Positions 10,612 through 21,327 of a DNA stretch of 64,000 nt are shown here, piece after piece. The DNA comes from Aquilaria yunnanensis (taxonomy: Eukaryota; Streptophyta; Magnoliopsida; Malvales; Thymelaeaceae). The position numbers were made by a program, and so were the translations under genes. The first letter of the stretch is position 1. Every line of letters begins with the position of its first letter. The notes under the pieces are model-generated. The model was not told the DNA's origin and made no database searches. It worked only from the letters and a program-made list of their open reading frames with translations. Location of the stretch: the NCBI GenBank assembly GCA_039654915.1, contig CM077596.1, forward strand, positions 2,108,001 to 2,172,000. The letters run 5' to 3'.

Positions 10612-11100
10612 TTTTCTGAAAACATAGTCTCCCTTCGTTTCTTGCCGATTTGGATGTAGGTTACTCTTGCTCTCCGGTTATGGTGGATCTCAGTGACAAA
10701 TTGGTGCAGGACCATGGCAATGCTTCAAGAAACAGATCAAATGTCGAACGATTGCGGTCGAATAGATCGACTCTAAACTGGGACGAGAAGGACGATGGTG
10801 ACGGTATATAAACAATGAACAACAGCAACGGACTGGAGAGGGTGAACGGCGATGATGGAGTGGAAGGCGGTGGACGACAGTAATAGAAGGAAGCCGTATG
10901 AACGACGGCAATGAGCGGTAAAGAGGATACGATGGTGATGGTGGGGAAAGCGTAATGGAGGCAGCCGGTGTCGCAGAACGCGATGGTAGAGGCACACAGG
11001 AGATCAATATCAAAACAAAGGGTTAAAATGACTTTTCTGGGGTAGGGCGAATAAGAAGATGGGCGTGTACATTGTCAGCCCCTTCCAATTTGAACGGAAA
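10612..11100. other. No gene called; purine-rich block, copy A
   Basis: A GA- and CG-richer block with overlapping minus-strand open frames (10690-11013 and 10773-10997) whose products are low-complexity Ser/Pro/His/Arg. The same block is at 61448-61925. No domain is recognisable. It could be a degraded captured gene fragment, but that is not supported by any motif. Confidence 0.4.
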
Positions 11101-11212
11101 CTATATTTTTTTACTATTTATTACATCTTCTATCTCACATTTTTTAAAGCACTAGATCTAGCATGAAGATTAATAATACTCTAGTATTAATTGTGCTTAT
11201 TTTTATATATAG

Positions 11213-11365
11213 TAATTATTTGAAAAATATATGATTATTGAAACTCTACATTTTAAGAAACACAAAAAGCATTCTTAAGAGCATTTGTAAAATATAAGCA
11301 TTTTTATTAATTTTTTAGGTTGGGAAAATTAAAAAATTATAAAAATTTAATTACTTTCTAAAAAG
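11213..11365 (+). repeat. Local direct repeat, first copy (partner 13300-13455)
   Basis: Both copies run through gaaaaatatatgatt, acattttaagaaaca, aagcatttttattaattttt and aggttggg to aattactttctaaaaagata, with small differences. Noncoding; origin unknown. Confidence 0.65.
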
Positions 11366-13299
11366 ATACTCCCCGTCTCGCAAAGCTTGACCTTTTACCA
11401 TTCATAGCAATTAATTCATGAATTTTTTAAAGGACTAGATCTAGCATAGCAATATTCTGGAATTAATTATGTTTGCTTTTCTATAAAGTAATTATGAGAT
11501 TTTGATGACCCGCATATTGTTGTGGGGACTTAATTTGAGAAATTTTGTAATAAAATAAATTTTTATTATAAGTAATTAAAAAAATTTCACCTATAAATTC
11601 ACATTAATCAACTAAAATTTTTCTTTATTTTAATTTTGAATTGAGTTCTTTTTACATTATATTCTTATCATTAAAATGATTAGTTATGATCAAAACATAA
11701 TACTATGAAACAAAAAATTATGTGTGCTTTTATTCTATACATATTTTCTTTGTTATTAAAAAAGAATTTACTAAAATTTTTCATCTCCTATTAATTCAAA
11801 ATTTAATTTTTCATATCAATAAAAAAATTATCTACAAAATTTTACTTTAAATTTAAGTAACTATGGACCAAATTATTTTAGTAAACTATAGACCTTAAAG
11901 TAAATAATTGATGCAGCAAAATTCAATCATCAATAATTAAAAAAATAACCAAAATATAAAATAGTATTTAACTTATATAAATCAATTAATGGTTTAACTA
12001 TTAACGTAATAAAAATAAAAATAAAATAAAAAAATTTGACCTAAGCCAAATCAATGAGAACCATTGTCAAAAGTAGACAAATTATAATGATTAAAATTTC
12101 ATTTCAAAAAGCAATAATAAATAAAGATAATAAAAAAAAAGTTTGTACCATGATAAAAGCTAAAAAAATTATGTATTAAAGGTTTAATAATTGATTTAAT
12201 AAATTCAAAAAATATTTTAATGAAAAAAAAATAAATTATGGTAACTAATGTCTTTGTTTAAAAGATAGTATATAAAAAACAATAAAAATAGTTTAGTGAC
12301 CAAGAGAGCAAATAGAAAAAATCTAGTTCAATATTTATTAAATTTGGGGACCAAAATGGCATGGACAGAACTTGGGGACTAAATTCAGACAGAGTGAAAA
12401 TTCAAGGATTGAAATCAAGTTTTAACCAAAACAAAACATGAAACAGACTAAAAATGAAAAATTGCAACACATGTTCTAAAAAAGGCAAGTGCCTCATGAA
12501 AAGGGGATCAAATTGAAAAAAAAAAAAGAGTTAATAGCATCCAAGAAAAGGGGGAAAAAAAAGAGGTATTCTTAATGTACAATGAAATGCCATAGATTAC
12601 TAGTACAAACACTGGTCTCTTTTAGAAGTAAGTAAGGTATGTAGAGATCCGTGTAATAATGTAAGTCATTGATAGAACAATATAAAAAAGATAAAACATA
12701 CTTTGACATTAAAAAAAATTCAAGTATAGATAATTGTAAATACACAGAATAGCTAAATAAAGTTGTGTTTACATTAATTATTATAATTTGTCTACTTTTT
12801 GTCTGATTCTGGTTTTCTTTTAAATACAACCCTAGTTCTTTTTTTGTTTTATAAATACAAAGAGAGAAATAATTGACTTAATAATGATAACAAATGGTTT
12901 AACTAAAAAATAAAAAAATTATGATCACTAATGTTTTACTTTAGAAGATAGTACATAAAACATAAAAAAAAGTTTAGGGAACAAAAGAGCAAATAGAAGA
13001 TCTAATTAAATAATTATAAAATTTAGGGACCAAAATGTAACATGGATGTAACTAAGGGAATAAAATGGAAAACTTAAAAAATCAGGGACTGAAACTGTCT
13101 TTTTACCGAAGTAAACGTGAAGCAGACTTAGAGCCGAGAAAATTGCAACATTGATCCTCACAAAGGTGATTACCTTACAAAAAGATGATCAAATTAATAA
13201 GAGAGCAAATTCCATCCGACAAAGGGCAATAAAAAAATGATGTACTGTTCATCCCTGTAGATGAACAGAAAAATCCATTCCTTCTTTAGAATATAGTAT

Positions 13300-13455
13300 A
13301 GTTTGAAAAATATATGATTTTTTGAAACTCAACATTTTAAGAAACATAAAAAGAATTATTAAGAGAATTTGTGAAAGACAAGCATTTTTATTAATTTTTT
13401 AGGTTGGGTAAAATAAAAAATTATAAAAATATAATTACTTTCTAAAAAGATAAGG
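13300..13455 (+). repeat. Local direct repeat, second copy (partner 11213-11365)
   Basis: Same order of sequence blocks as the first copy about 2.1 kb upstream. The DNA between them contains a second repeat pair (12240-12420 and 12935-13100), which suggests a local tandem duplication that later diverged. Confidence 0.65.
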
Positions 13456-14348
13456 TAAATGACATCCATCGTCATTGAACTAAGGCTCATGTTGCGGATT
13501 CGTCCTAGAACTAAAAAATGTTATACCATTTGTCTTTTAATTGTGAAAATGTTATACTATTCATCCTGCAGTCAAATTTCTCATTAAAATGGACAGAAAA
13601 AATTGTGAAAAGTAATTTTTAACCAAAAAAACCTTTCCAATTGCCTTAGAAACCTTAAAACTTTTACATCTTGCAATAAAACCATCTTCTACACTTTCTT
13701 TCAACCATTTAACCCGAACCCATAATTTTCCTTCAACCATTTTCTTCTTTTTCCCGCCAGAACCTTGTCCGAACTATATTTATTTTTTATTACTTAGACA
13801 TAATCACTATCTAGAGGGCATAAGATTAAACTACTTAGTCTGTTCGTTTCAAGTATAATTAATAATGTATTGAAAGTATTTAGTTTTTATAGTATCTGAT
13901 TTATATTTTTTCAAATTAAAAACTTAATCAAAACTTTACATTTTAAAATATTATTCAATTGGTTATTAAAAAAGTATAGTATTAACTCTCAAATAATATT
14001 AATTTTGTTCAAAAAATAGTAAAAAGGCAAAAATAATACATAGTATAAAAATATTAGAAACTAAACAGATGTAAAAATTTATAATCAGAGTAATAAATAG
14101 CTTTAGAAATTACCCGAATTAAAAAGAGATTTATAATCAGAGCCAGGCCGGGCCTAGGCCAGGTTGACCGTTTTCCAGTAGACGGTTGGACTTTTGAAAA
14201 CTTTCAAAAAATTGGGAAAATGATAGCCTGCCCCCCCCTAACAGCTCCAGAAAGTTTATTTTGTCCCCAATCCTTTTTACCCCCACCCAATAGCCACTAA
14301 CGGCTAGTTTTATAGGGTTTTTTAGGCAAAACACATTTTTCCTTCTCC

Positions 14349-14356
14349 TATAAATA
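14349..14356 (+). promoter_or_regulatory. TATA box of hAT X2
   Basis: TATAAATA, about 170 bp upstream of the ATG at 14525, in the same relative place as in X1, X3 and X4. Confidence 0.5.
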
Positions 14357-14524
14357 AGCAGCCTCCTCCCCACACTTCCTCACATTAAGCCTCTCTTTTC
14401 CGATCTACTACAATATTCTCTCATTCTTTCTGCTAGCTCTCTTCAAATTTTTTAATCTTCCACTAATACTTTCTTAATTTCTTCCTAATCATCTTTCCAT
14501 CCCTTCAATTATTTTCTTCCGCTA

Positions 14525-16689
14525 ATGGCTTCACAAGGAAGAACTTTGGCAAAGGCAATGGTGTTGCCTCCTCCTCATCCGGCTTCGGGGTTGGTTTATT
14601 TTTGTGTGGCCGTTTCTTTCACAAAAACCGAGACCTACATACATAAGAAGTTGTCGACAATGATCCTAACATTGACATGACGGTGTATGACTTAGGCCTT
14701 AATGATCAATTTTCCGATGATGACATTGAGGAAATTCCATCAACCCAACTCGGCACTGAGGGGCGCCAACCGACGCCAAAAAGCGAGCAACCATAGCTAA
14801 CCCAAGCCAAAAGCAGGAATTTGAAGGCGTCCGTTTGGGCACATTTGAAGCAAGTTTGGAAATGTAACAGCCAGTATGCCAAGTGCAAACACTGTGACAA
14901 TAAATTCGCACACAAGTTGAACTCTGAGACGGGCAGCCTAACATGACACTTAAGCAAAGTCCATGGAGATATCGGTGGCACATCCGATGAATAAACACAA
15001 TTGATGGGTGTTGGGAGCTCCGGCGGTCCAACTATTTTCAAATATAATCTAAAAACTGTTAGGTAAGGTCTAATTAATTGGATAATGATTACTGAAAAAC
15101 CGTTAAGACAGAGGATGAACACTTAGAAAGATTTATCCAAAAAAATCTAAATATTACTTATAAAAAAATGTCTAGGCAAACGATTAGGAGAAAAAGCTCT
15201 AAACTGTATGAAGCTAAGAGAAATGATTTTCAAGCATGTTTTTCTACCATTGATCATTATCTATCATTTACATCTGATATGTGGACATGTCCAATAGGAC
15301 AAAATTACTATTATGTCACTGCTCATTGGATAGATGATGATTGAGTTATTTAAAAATGTATCATTGTTTTTAAATGTATAGAATCTGATCATACGAGTTA
15401 GAATATTTTCAACTGCATTATTGAAAGTCTATGTAAATTTTTTATTGTCAATAAAGTTTTGTCTATTTCTTTTGACAATGCTTCAAACAATAATTCAGCG
15501 GTAAGAGAATTAATAAAAGAAATAAAACCACCGTTTGATGGAAAAATTTTCCATGTTCGTTGCTTGTGTCACATTTTGAATTTAAGTGTTAAAAATGATT
15601 TACAATAACTGCAAAACCAAATCGAGCCAATTCAGAATGATTTATTTTTTTGTTAAAACAAAGAACAAATTAGCTCATGAATTTAAAATATTTCGTATTG
15701 AAAATGGGGTGAATTTTTCTTGGAAAAGATTTAAAATTGATAGCCTCACATGATGGAGCTCAATGTTTGAAATGTTAAATGAGGTCCAACCATGGGCAAA
15801 TCTTTTGACTCAGTTTATGAACTAAAAAATACAATGCAACTGGCTAATGGACAAGGTTTGGAAAAAATGTATTAAGTTAGTTGAGTTCTTTAGATATTTT
15901 TACGAGACAACAAGCTTTTTCTTTGGGGTTTATTGCCCAACAGTGCACCAAGCAATGTTATATTTTGTAAACATCATCTAGGTTTTCAACCAATACAAGG
16001 ACGATGTGTTTTTGCAACTAACTATTAAAGCAATGCAAAAGAAATGACTTGATTATTTTCAAAAAATCTTGCAAATTTATCTTATTGCATGTACATTGGA
16101 TCCCAATGTTCAAATCATGGGTTGTTTGCAATTGTTAGAAGCATACTATCATACATATTTAGGTCAAGCACAAGCTTATGCACTTATTTTTTATGCTGAA
16201 GTTAACCACAATTTGAAAGAGTTGTATAAACTTTACTCCATTAAGCATTCTGATAAGATTAGGTCATTCGATCCAACACATATCCGACATTCCACCTCCT
16301 TATCATCATCAAGGTTTAACCTAGCAGCAAATGACCTTAAATGGCTGAGATCCACAAACCCAAAATTGGCGGAATAGGATGATTACCTCCACACTTCATT
16401 TGAAAACAATGAGGGAAGACATCCTTGAGTGGTGAAAGAACAAAAGAGGAAGATTGCCAATCTTATCTATATTGGCGTAAGAGATTTTGGTAGTTCCAAT
16501 CTTTACTGTTGCTTCTGAGGCTGCCTTTAGTGCGGGAAAATAAGTCATCTCAGAGAAACGGGCAAGGCTCACACTTGAGGTCATTGAGATTTGTGTCTAC
16601 AACCAAGATTGAGCCCTTACTGCTATAAGGAAACAAGACATAAAAAGCTCGAATGATGAGGTCCCCTCAAATGATAACGCGCAAGAGTA
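14525..16689 (+). pseudogene. hAT transposase pseudogene (X2)
   Basis: It starts with MASQGRTLAK at 14525 and keeps recognisable pieces of the family: DLGLNDQFSDDDIEE, a BED finger remnant CKHCDNKFAHK followed by a mutated histidine end, FTSDMWTCPIGQ (near 15270), SFDNASNNN, VRCLCHILNLSV, and the C-terminal part (16069-16377) leading into a degraded dimerisation region near 16500. Numerous stop codons and several frameshifts interrupt it, so it cannot encode an active enzyme. It is clearly more decayed than X3. Confidence 0.8.
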
Positions 16690-17085
16690 GATTGTAGGTT
16701 TTCATTACAATTTGAAGATTGTAATCGATCTAATTATGTTGTTAAACACATATCTTAAGTTTTACCTTTTCATTTTTTTTCCTGCAACGTTTCACCATTT
16801 TCAAGTATAAGACATGTTCTAAATTATTAAGTGTCGTTTGACTTTTTCATTAATAAATTTTACACCGGTAGTGGTGTTTCTCCTTACATAAAAACATATT
16901 TCATAAAATTACTCTTGAAAAACATTTCAAAACATATTAAAACACATTTCTCATAAATCAGAAAAACTCGGCCTAGCTCGGACCCGCCCTACCCTGCCCT
17001 AGCCCTGGCCAAGGCCCAGCCCGCCCATGCTCAGGTCTGGGAAACCAACCTAAGCCCGACCAGGTCGACCCACCAGCCACCACTA

Positions 17086-17985
17086 CCAGTGACATAAACA
17101 AATCTATGCTTGTCGTTCATCCATAAAAGTCTAAATGAAGGCATACAATGCATGAATGAGCCATGGATCAGTCAAATAAATTACACCAAACCTTTAGATC
17201 TCACACCTTGTTATTTTCTATTCCCTTCACACTAGCACAAGTGAAAATCTTTTATTTCATGCTAGAGGGGGACCAATTAAGCAACATTCCTCTCATGGGT
17301 CACCTTCCAACGTCTAACACGTGACATATTTTCTAGACATTTGATTTGTTAATTTATTTAAACCAAGTTTGGGGGGCATTAATGAGCCTCTATTAATGTG
17401 TTTTGATAGCATGGCAGGAAAGGGAGAGTCCCAATGTATGTATTTCCTTTAAAGTTTTCCTTAATTACAAGTCGGCCATTATCTTCTTTTACTCTCCCAT
17501 CCTTCGCATAATGTCAGCCATTAGCTTCTTATACTCTTTTATCTATCACACAACATCGAATCTTGAATCGCTGAGAATTGCCAGACCAAATCACCACCAA
17601 TCGTTGAATCATCGGACCAAATTGCCAAACCCTCCCTAGAATCGTCAAACCTAATCACCGAATCATCGGATCAAATCATCTAGAATCACTGAACCCTCCC
17701 CTAGAAGTTCCAAATGTTGTCTCCTTGTTGCTGCGGTGAGCTTCACCGTGCTTGGTCGACAAACTTAGAAGGTTCGAACTAACCCAGTTCCAATTAAGAC
17801 AGAGACAGCCAAGTTTGTACCAAGAATCAGCTACTTTGTCACAAACAAATAACTTTGGACACTGTGAGAGTAAGGAAAGAAACCAAACGATTGAAGTTTG
17901 GAAAAAAATTAGAATAAGAGCTGAGCAAGGTGAGTAAATGGGTGGAGCTGCTTGGCCACATGAGAATCTCAATAATGGATGGTAA
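17086..17985. other. No gene seen
   Basis: Mixed sequence with a short interspersed motif around atcatcgga / atcaccgaatc (17560-17700). Open frames at 17403-17639 and 17676-18017 show no domain and are not called as genes. Confidence 0.5.
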
Positions 17986-17994
17986 AATATAATT

Positions 17995-18579
17995 TGTAAA
18001 AATATTAAATTTGTCACTAATATTTCGAGTAAAGAGCGAATTTTGCCACAACAGTTTTTTTTTCCAATCTTACACTAATGTTTTAAAATAGGCCGAATAT
18101 GCCACTGTCGGTTAGAAAATAATAGAAAATATGTAAAAATAGCAAATTTTGAAATTTTTGGGTTATTATGCATCTTTAAGAAAATATTAGAACTCTTGAG
18201 ATTTTTGCCAAAAGAGGGTCTAATTTACGCTATTAGCACTTCAGCCCTGTCATTGTCTTCGTTACCAGTGCTCTAGCCCCATTGCCACCCCCTCTCTGTC
18301 TATGCTGTCTAATCTCCTCACCGATATTCGAGAGAGAGATATAGTTTAATTATAAAAGTCTTTGAATTTTGTTAAACTTATATTATCATCCTAAAATTTT
18401 AAAATTTATTATTTTTAACATTTTTTGTTAGTTTTTTAACATTTTCCATTAGGTATTTGATAGCTAGTAGCATATCCGGCTCATTTCAAAACATTAATGA
18501 AAGATTGGGTAAAAACAAAACTATAGTGACATATCTATTCCCAACCCAAAACATTAGTGAAAAATTTAATACTTTTTGC
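17995..18579. mobile_element. Mutator-like MITE with long inverted ends and perfect 9-bp target duplication
   Basis: AATATAATT lies at 17986-17994 and again at 18580-18588, directly flanking 585 bp. The two ends are inverted repeats of about 100 bp with mismatches. The left end begins TGTAAAAATATTAAATTTGT, and the right end read inward begins GCAAAAAGTATTAAATTTTT. Both continue through CACTAATRTTT and a GCCGRATATGCYAC-type motif. A 9-bp duplication with long inverted ends is the signature of Mutator-like elements. It has no coding capacity. Confidence 0.85.
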
Positions 18580-18588
18580 AATATAATT

Positions 18589-19190
18589 CCATCCAAGTCT
18601 AAGGGTATCAAACGAAGAAAGAGGACTGCTAGTGGTCTTCGCCATTTGCCTTCCCCATTTGCCTTTTCCCCATAAATGCGACAAGTGTCCCTACTTTTTT
18701 ATGTAGAAATTGACAACCAGATACATTAACTCGTTCTTTATAAAAGATTAAAGTAGTTACTAGTCCTTAATGTTTTTTCTTGCTTTAATCGGACCATAAT
18801 ATTTATTTTTATTCCACATTTCTCCCCAGTATTCACCTTCTTCCTCCTCTTTCTATTGATTCTTATCACCAAATTTATCAACCCAACCCAGAAAAAAAAT
18901 CCCTAAAATCAAGAAAACTTCTTTTGAAAATTTGAATTTGTGCTTATACTCTATAGAGAAAATATCCATATATTTGAAAAATGTAGAATCAAGAGCAAAT
19001 CCACAAAAAAAGTAAAAGTAATTAGACACACTTAGACACAAACAATAACTAGGACCGACTAGAGTAGAGGAACAAATTCGAGATCTAGAATTAAAATTAG
19101 CAAAATAAAAGAAGCCAAAAACCAAAAGCCAAATTCGAGATCATTGGGGCTCCCATCTCGCAATGAAAAGAGAAGTCAATTTTGAAATTA
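18589..19190. other. No gene seen
   Basis: AT-rich sequence between two Mutator-like elements. A minus-strand open frame at 18853-19125 gives a Phe/Tyr-rich product without a recognisable domain and is not called. Confidence 0.5.
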
Positions 19191-19649
19191 GGGAAACTTA
19201 CAATTATCCTATGAAATATATCATAACTAACAGTTTACTTCCTTTATTTTTAAAAATCCACACTTTATTCTCTATATTTTTTACAATGTTTGATAATTAC
19301 TTCTGAACTATATTTAAACCATACTATAGTCATCTTCTAGTAATTTTAATCTCTCTAATATTTTTTTTATAATTAATACACGTTTTAAATTATTAGTTTT
19401 TTTTTCTGTAAATGTATTTTTCCTCCTATGAATGCATATCAGTGTCTTTTAAATGTCAGTTATTTGCGAAAAAAAGTATCAAAAATCTTAAAATTATTGA
19501 AATATAATTATAAGACAGTTTAAATCAGGGTTTTAAAAGATGTTGTTGGACATTGTAAATCAAATAGGGGGTAAAATATAGGTTTTTTAAAATAGAGGCG
19601 GTAAAATGTAGGTTTGACCAAACCTCAGGGGGGGTTTTTGCATTTCCCC
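19191..19649. mobile_element. Probable Mutator-like MITE upstream of the intact BAHD gene
   Basis: The left end begins GGGAAACTTACAATTATCC. The right end read inward begins GGGGAAATGCAAAAACCCCC and continues into TTTTACCGCCTCTATTTTAA, which resembles the left sequence TTTACTTCCTTTATTTTTAA. Both reach ttacaatgt about 110 bp in. The ends have diverged and the flanking duplication is unclear. Its right end lies about 275 bp before the U2 start codon, so it forms part of that gene's upstream region. Confidence 0.5.
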
Positions 19650-19923
19650 TTTCGGAATTGGTTGGGTGCAATTTGACCCAGACGCTGACCGACGTGTCGA
19701 CAATGGCCTGTGGGCGATGGCAGAGGATGGCCGGTGGACGGGTCACTAATGGCTGGTGGGCGATGGCAGACGCTGGTAACCCATTGCCATTAATCAGCGC
19801 CGAACGGTAGGTAATACGTACGTTTGTTTCATCAACAATTATTACAGATAGTATGGACAACAACTGTCACAGAAGTCTTATTATCTAGCACGTCTCAGAA
19901 CTCCGGTGGCATAACGCAACGCT
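19650..19923 (+). promoter_or_regulatory. Upstream region of BAHD gene U2
   Basis: About 270 bp between the MITE and the start codon, GC-richer than its surroundings. It contains two near-identical copies of a gtgggcgatggcag motif (about 19708 and 19756). No clear TATA box is visible near the expected site. It is not recognisably similar to the upstream sequence of U4 and U6, which ends ttttttcaacatctctccctc before the ATG, so U2 may be regulated differently. Confidence 0.35.
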
Positions 19924-21327
19924 ATGAAGGAACTCGAGGTTACGCGAGTGACTCCCTCACGGGACTCGCCAATCGACTCAGTATCCGAGTTCTCTCGCCC
20001 ACTCACCCTGTTCGACACATTTTGGTACAGGTTCTCTCCAGTGGAATTTGTGTTCTTTTACCCAGTCACCGAGTCGACTCTTACCCTTTTCAACTCAGTA
20101 ATCGTCCCCAAACTCAAGCATTCCCTCTCCCTCACCCTCCTTCACTATCTCCCCCTCGCCGGCTACCTCACCTGGCCCCCAACGTCCCCCAAGCCCCTCA
20201 TCCTCTACACCCCAAACGACGGCGTCTCCTTCACAGTTGCTGAGTCGTCCGCCGACTTTGACCGCCTCGCAGGCGGCGGAACCATTCCGGCTGTCGACCT
20301 CCATCCTTTGGTTCCGAGACTAAACTCGTCTGACGATAAAGCAGAAATACTATCCCTGCAAATCACCCTGTTTCCTAATAAAGGCTTCTCCATCGGCCAA
20401 ACGAATCACCACTCTGCCCTGGATGGCAACTCGGTCACTCGCTTCACGAAATCCTGGGCTTACATCTGCAGAAAAATCAGCAACGATCTTACAGAAAAGT
20501 ATGTTCCACTACCAGAAGAGCTAAGCCCCACTTTCAACAGTAATCTCATAAAAGATCCGACCGGGCAGGACATGCTGTTCTTGAACCAGTGGCGGGAAAT
20601 AACTGGGTCGGATGCGGAAGAGAGGAGCGTGAAAATCTCACACCAACTCGGAACTATTCCTCCAGATATTGTTCGAGCGACTTTCAAGTTCACACGCAGT
20701 AACATAGCAACATTGAAAGCGAAGATCCTGTCCAAGCTCGAACAGAGGAAGAAGCAAGTTCAATTGTCGACTTACGTGGTTGTGGTGGCTTATATGGCCA
20801 CATGTTTGATTCGATGTAACCAAGAACGCGAGGAAGAAACTGTCCTTTTTACTTGTACCGCCGATTTCAGGCCGCGTTTGGATCCTCCATTGCCAGCAAC
20901 TTACTGCGGCAGTTGTGTGGGTGGGCGAGCAAGCAAAGTAACAAACTTCACTCGCGAGGACGGGCTTGCCTTTGCCGCTGAATGCCAAAGTGACTTGGTT
21001 AAACGTGTAAACGAGGGTGTCATTGAGAGTTCTGGCGGAATTGAAGTTTCAGACCTTAGTCTGACGGAACTTTTTGCTGAAGTCAAGGCGCGTGAGCGCA
21101 AACACGTTATATCGGTGGCCGGGTCGAACCGATTCGGGGTATATGAGTCTGATTTCGGGTGGGGCAGACCCGGGAAAGTGGAAATTGTGACCGTTGACAG
21201 GACTGGAGGCATTTCAATGACTGAGAGCAGGGATGAGATAGGGGGTGTGGAGGCAAGCTTGGCTTTGAAGAGGCAAGAAATGGAGACTTTTGCTGCTCTT
21301 TTCGCTGATGGGCTAAAGGACTCCTAG
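19924..21327 (+). CDS. BAHD acyltransferase, phenolic-glucoside/anthocyanin malonyltransferase-like (U2)
   Basis: A single uninterrupted exon of 467 codons, a normal length for this family. BAHD enzymes move an acyl group from a CoA thioester to a hydroxyl or amine in the cytosol; this clade usually malonylates flavonoid or phenolic glucosides. Visible landmarks are FDTFWYRFSPVE near the N-terminus, LKHSLSLTLLHYLPLAG (about 65-80), the catalytic HxxxD as HHSALDGN (His 163, Asp 167) and the structural DFGWG at 410-414. The clade motif usually written YFGNC reads YCGSC here (327-331). Paralogues U4 and U6 begin about nine residues earlier (MESKSLNSV), so the N-terminus is short by comparison, but no upstream in-frame ATG is evident. 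All other family copies in the window are broken. Acyl donor and acceptor cannot be settled from sequence. Confidence 0.9.
   Translation: MKELEVTRVTPSRDSPIDSVSEFSRPLTLFDTFWYRFSPVEFVFFYPVTESTLTLFNSVIVPKLKHSLSLTLLHYLPLAGYLTWPPTSPKPLILYTPNDGVSFTVAESSADFDRLAGGGTIPAVDLHPLVPRLNSSDDKAEILSLQITLFPNKGFSIGQTNHHSALDGNSVTRFTKSWAYICRKISNDLTEKYVPLPEELSPTFNSNLIKDPTGQDMLFLNQWREITGSDAEERSVKISHQLGTIPPDIVRATFKFTRSNIATLKAKILSKLEQRKKQVQLSTYVVVVAYMATCLIRCNQEREEETVLFTCTADFRPRLDPPLPATYCGSCVGGRASKVTNFTREDGLAFAAECQSDLVKRVNEGVIESSGGIEVSDLSLTELFAEVKARERKHVISVAGSNRFGVYESDFGWGRPGKVEIVTVDRTGGISMTESRDEIGGVEASLALKRQEMETFAALFADGLKDS

Larger units (their letters stand above)
2654..11868 (+). repeat. Segmental direct duplication, copy A (partner 52113-62708)
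   Basis: From the BAHD 3' end onward the sequence matches 52113-62708 collinearly and in the same orientation, with scattered substitutions and small indels. Shared landmarks in order are the BAHD tail, the L1 remnant, the element with inverted ends, the foldback cluster, a GA-rich block and an AT-rich block. Main differences: copy B has about 1.55 kb (58957-60505) that A lacks, and A has about 0.7 kb (9530-10240) that differs from B. The match stops at 11868 because copy B is interrupted by a probable LTR element at 62709. Confidence 0.9.
11101..14124. other. No gene seen; long AT-rich tract with local direct repeats
   Basis: Strongly AT-rich, with no usable coding frame. Two pairs of direct repeats are visible: 11213-11365 with about 13300-13455, and about 12240-12420 with about 12935-13100. 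Copy B matches only up to 11868, where an insertion begins in B. Confidence 0.55.
14125..17085 (+). mobile_element. hAT transposon X2, degenerate
   Basis: This has the same architecture as X1 and X3: a GC-rich subterminal block at the left (14140-14170, gccaggccgggcctaggcc), a TATA box, a transposase pseudogene and a GC-rich block at the right (16975-17080, cggacccgccctaccctgcc and following). Exact terminal repeats and target duplication could not be fixed, so the limits are approximate to some tens of bases. Confidence 0.7.

Noticed and set aside
10690..11013. Minus-strand frames of 70-140 codons here and at 61497-61925
   Set aside because: Low-complexity Ser/Pro/His/Arg products. Their presence in two places is explained by the A/B segmental duplication, not by coding constraint.
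14699..15122. Two long minus-strand frames in hAT X2
   Set aside because: They are opposite the N-terminal part of the X2 transposase pseudogene and show no domain of their own.
20095..21212. Minus-strand and shifted frames across the U2 gene
   Set aside because: They are shadows of the intact BAHD coding frame, which carries all the family motifs.
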